Source: Icerya purchasi (lineage: Eukaryota > Arthropoda > Insecta > Hemiptera > Monophlebidae). From it: 64,000 nucleotides of DNA. The DNA lies in NCBI GenBank assembly GCA_039619475.1, contig CM077116.1:179209863-179273862 (forward strand), written 5' to 3'. The notes below the pieces were generated by a model. That model was not told the DNA's origin. It did no database searches and was given only the letters and a program-made list of their open reading frames with translations. Of this stretch, positions 60,258 through 64,000 are shown in pieces; positions within the stretch are counted from its first letter, which is position 1, and every line of letters starts with the position of its first letter. A program made the translations under genes and the position numbers.

Positions 60258-62365
60258 AATTTAATTCTAATGTATTATATGTTATTATTGAAAGCAATAT
60301 TTAAGTACTTTATTAAAAAAAAATTGATTGACCTTGGTCGAGGTTATTCAGGACTATTTTTATATTACGCCAAATTTAGTTTGCTGTCATTTTATCGAAT
60401 ATCCACAACCTGTATCATTCATTTTTTGTTGAAAAATATTGGCTGTTGTCTGGTTTTTTAGCATACGCTTCCTACCTTACCTTTAACATGTAACGCGTAA
60501 CCAAAGGTTTTTTCTACCGTAACAAAATTTTTCCATACCGCGCGATAAGAAGTTTCACTTCAAAAAAAAAAATAAAAAGAAAATAACGCAACATTCAGTG
60601 AAGCCGAAACTAGTTGGTGAATTTTGTAATGATTATCATTGTGTTTTTGTGTGCATGTTTATATCGGGGTATTTTATTTTGAATGAACCGCGTGACTTTT
60701 AGAGCACTCTCTCTCTGGTTAATGCTAATGGAACATAAGTGTGTAGAACGACCGAATTTTCGTGCCAGCATCACAAATACGGTCAACTGATGATCTCCGT
60801 GTGAGAAAAAACCGTTCCAGGTACAATTTCTTCACCCTGCGCCTACATTCAGAAGAGAAAATACAACGAAAGATTCTGCGATAAGTTTTTTTTTCCCCTT
60901 ATTAATTTACCGCGAATTATATGACACATGTGATGTGAATTTTATAGAATCGAAAGTACGAGAAAGAACTGAAGAAATTATTCCACATCAGCATAAAAGT
61001 TGTTTCTTCTTTGAATTAAATTGTCTCGAAGTGAATTCCAATAGAGTACAACGTGTTCGAAGTTCTAATGACATAATAAATTCGATTTATCACGCAATTC
61101 TTCTTCCCAGACTTTCTTTTATAATTCCTCCGAAATAGATATTTCCTCTCTGAGCGAATTTTTTTTTTTTCAGCTAAAGCTTTACGGTTATCATTTCTCA
61201 ATTTATTTCGGTCAACGAATTACAATTAGCGAATAAATTATTCGCATAAAAATTACGCTTTTCCGGTTTCAAATCCATTCTCGAAATGTTGCAGCAGCTT
61301 TATAGGTCACAATATTTAATTCAATAAGCGTTAATTCGGGGGGAATTTTCATATCACGATCGATTGCGTGGAACGATTGATCATCCGATATATTAATATC
61401 AATACGAAAAAGGTACCACGGTACGAGAGGACGTATTGAAACTTTTTAAAAAAGGTGTTAGGTTGTAGTTATATTGTGTTACAGAAAACGTCAATGAGTA
61501 ATGGTTGCTCGTTTTCAGCTTTAGACAAAGCATTAAAAACAATACGAACAGACGTAGTTAGTCGGCCGATGCGAAGTGTAAAAACGATTAATCCGAACAG
61601 CAGCACGATTGATGATATGACCTCCGTTACCCCGGCACTGTTTCATGAAATCAACATATTCCGAAGCGACGGATGATTTTTTTTCTCCCCCTATTGATAT
61701 CTCAATTAGAATTACTCGCAATTTTATCGCGATCAAAAGGCGACCTGAAACAATAAATTTTCCGCCACTTAGAATGCATCCCATTAGAACGTTTCTCGAT
61801 GTCAGTTTCACTTTGTCGTCCGCTATCAACGTGTGTGTGTGAGGTATATTTTCTAATTCTTGAAAAAATGTTGCAATTCGTTACCAGTCTTTTCCAGCGT
61901 GAGTCCTCTATATATTGAAATTTGAGCGATTATCGAATTTCGGTCTTAACGAACCCACTATAGCAATCCAAGTAGAACCTACATAGATAAAGGTTGCAAA
62001 ACAGAATTCATTTATACATTTCTCGAAATGTTCAGAACTCCTCGGCACTCTGTCAGTTACATTTAAAATCAACTAAAGTGAATTTGTTTAGATACTACTA
62101 TTTTTTTCTGTTATCTGAAAGTGAACGCCTCGAGAAAAAATATCTATACTCCCAAAACTCACAGCTGGTATTAATCGAATCGATGACGAATTTTCACAAC
62201 AGAAGTTGGAAAACCTTTTAATTTATTTGTTCTCACAAATGTGCCCGAAATTAAATTAGCCGCGAACAGAAGTCTAATAAAATACGAGACGATCCCGTTG
62301 GTACTTTTTATTTATTTATTTTTTTTTTTTTTCAGCGTTATTTTTATCGAAATTTAATAATTTGC
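60258..62365. other. non-coding, no gene seen
   Basis: AT-rich DNA flanking the LINE insertion. Frames of 61-98 codons (for example 61,455-61,676 and 61,533-61,829 on opposite strands) overlap one another and have no recognised domain. T runs near 61,160 and 62,320. Confidence 0.5.
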
Positions 62366-62369
62366 GATG

Positions 62370-62756
62370 CGGTTTACCAGAGTCAAAATTAAATTACTAA
62401 CTAAACTAGAATTATGTTCGAAACTAAAACGTAAAAATTGGTTAAAATTTTACCTAGTAGGCAGGAGATACATTACTAAAATTAACAATACATATACAGT
62501 AATGAAGTGGTCCAAAACTTCGTGCTGCCGCAGGGAAGCATTTTGGGTCCTTTCCTATTTTTAATTTATACAAATGAAGTATGCAATCTAAATGGCCCAG
62601 GTAAATTAATAGTACATATAGCCGATGATATACGGGTTTTACTAATTAATTCTGGTTATTCAGATATCCTGCAAAATCTTGCTCAATCGGGAGTTGATTC
62701 CGTAAATAATTGGTTAAACTGTAATAGATTAATTGTAAAGGGTCTACCCGGATAAA
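62370..62756 (+). pseudogene. CR1/L2-like LINE RT fragment
   Basis: A short RT core: WLKFYLVGRRYITKINNTY (about 62,438-62,495), then after a frameshift VLPQGSILGPFLFLIYTNEV at about 62,519-62,578, the corrupted active site IADDIRVL near 62,620-62,645, where Tyr/Phe before ADD has become Ile, and VDSVNNWLNCNRLIV near 62,691-62,735. It is truncated on both sides. The style is close to the minus-strand fragment at 43.7-45.1 kb. Confidence 0.75.
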
Positions 62757-62853
62757 ATGGTCAAATCGGCCCTTAAGTCATTTAGAAAAGTAATCGGCAT
62801 CGATGGAAACGCCGATTTCTAGATTTTTAAACCCCTAAACCCGCACAGACCTC

Positions 62854-64000
62854 TTTTTTTTAAATATATTTATTTATTGTCGCTCGACAATGGAGCCATT
62901 TGCGACGAATATATTACATCTTAACAGTTAACTTATTTAGATACTATTATACATATTTACATGTTTTAGGTATGTTAGTACATTTTCACAATTTGATCTG
63001 TTGTTGTAAAGGAGTTCTGGTATAGGTTTTCCTACCATGTCACAGGCTGCTCGCTGTGTTTCCCACTTTTTGCATGTGAAGAGGTGGTCTATCGAGAAAG
63101 TCTCTGCGCAGATTTCGCAAATGGGCGCCGGCTCCTTGTCGAGGATGTACTTGTGGCTAAATGAGCAGTGCCCTATTCTTAGTCTTGAAATAACTGTTTC
63201 GTCCTGTCTTTTTGGCCAATAGTTGGTTTCCCAGTCGGCAATTTCGTTTTTGATGCGGCGTAGTTTGTTTTTGATTGGAGAGATTTGATTTCACTATTTT
63301 TGCCAAGCTGAGCGAGTCACCTTTCTGATATGTCTGGTTAAGGACGAGTCCATTTTTTCGCGTCGGTTTAAGTCTGTTATGGTTTCTTGAAAGGTTGTGT
63401 GCCATGGTGGTAGTTCTCTTATGTCCTTTACGATGTCTGATGTGCCAAAGTTGATGTTTTTAATTGTATTTAGGCATCGTATTCCCAATGGCTTCGGAGT
63501 TTTTGGGTATTTCTCATATAGTTGAATAAAGTTTGGCGAAATAGTTTTTTCGGAAGTAGGATTCGTTAAATTTGAAATCATTTTTGTATAGTATTTCAGG
63601 GATGAGAAGATTTTTCTATGTTGCAATGGAAAGATGTTTGATTCTACGTGAAGGCTAGCAATTGGGCTGGTGTAAAATGCTCGTGTAATGAGTCTTAGAG
63701 CTGAATTTTGAACGGTGTCCAGTTTTTTCAGAATATTTTCTTTGGCACTACTGTAAATCACGGAGCCGTAGTCCAACTTGGAAAGAGTCAGCGCCGAGAG
63801 TAAAGGGGTTTTTTAGAGATTTTCTATCTGCACCCCATTTGGTATGAGAAACCATTTTTATCACACTAAGAGATTTATGACACAGTTTGTTTTTAAGTCT
63901 TCTATGTGTTTTCCAAAAGATAATTTTCGATCTATTTCTAGTCCTAAAATTTTTATGTTATCGAAACTTTGAATTAGCGTATTATTACTTAGGTGGACGT
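62854..64000 (-). pseudogene. I-type LINE 3' part, RNase H deleted, runs off the window
   Basis: The minus strand from the window edge: LGLEIDRKLSFGKHIEDLK (after RT), then an open stretch 63,776-63,294 with SKLDYGSVIYSS, KKLDTVQNSALRLITRAFYT and SPIASLHVESNIFPL, the thumb/connection region; then DIRELPPWHTTF. The frame then passes, within about 60 bp, to LRRIKNEIADWETNYWPK, RLRIGHCSFSHKYIL and the C-terminal cluster CEICAETFSIDHLFTC. The approximately 120-residue RNase H domain that should lie between is missing except for a possible DSLSLAKI remnant near 63,315, so there has been an internal deletion. It ends in AATAAATAAATATATTT and a short A run at 62,854-62,861. Confidence 0.8.

Overview
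The window is AT-rich nuclear DNA from an animal, most likely an insect. The evidence is one spliced coding exon of a conserved metazoan RNA-binding protein, no operon-like gene packing, many (AT)n, (CA)n and (AAT)n tracts, tRNA-derived SINE-like sequences, and a mix of mariner, Tc1-like, hAT-like, Mutator-like and non-LTR (I/jockey, CR1-like, RTE-like) elements typical of arthropods. The species cannot be read from the sequence.

Layout. (1) 1-26 kb is mostly non-coding and probably lies inside the first coding intron of the minus-strand gene below. It holds two copies of one SINE-like family (4.2 and 5.8 kb), a dead Tc1-like transposase (10.0-10.9 kb), a 1.4-kb hAT-like element flanked by an 8-bp duplication (13.7-15.1 kb), a 150-bp near-palindrome (17.3 kb) and an internally deleted mariner with intact ends (19.1-20.0 kb). 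(2) 26.0-27.7 kb holds the only host coding exon I recognise: the N-terminus of an RBM24/RBM38/SUP-12-type RRM protein on the minus strand, with a consensus splice donor. A GC- and CpG-rich block lies 0.7-1.3 kb upstream and is a good promoter/5'UTR candidate. (3) 27.7-33.8 kb is non-coding, with a cluster of GTAATCGATTAC-type repeats. (4) 33.8-47.2 kb is a dense pile of transposon remains: jockey-like, RTE-like and CR1-like pieces, a complete but broken mariner, a 287-bp-period satellite with an alternating two-unit pattern, an RNase H-bearing LINE end, and a Mutator-like transposase remnant. (5) 47.2-55.5 kb is non-coding DNA with scattered LINE pieces and a tRNA-like sequence. (6) 55.8-60.25 kb is a young 5'-truncated I-type LINE with an uninterrupted 1,236-residue ORF2. 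(7) 60.3-64 kb is non-coding DNA, then two more LINE fragments, the last running off the window.

Apart from the RRM gene, every protein-coding signal belongs to a mobile element, and only one element (55.8-60.25 kb) still has an intact enzyme. I found no operon-like or defence-like system. The most unusual structures are the 17.3-kb hairpin, a 55-bp perfect repeat shared by 12.9 and 37.3 kb, the alternating satellite, and the two-copy SINE family. Family names rest on motif recognition by eye, not on searches.
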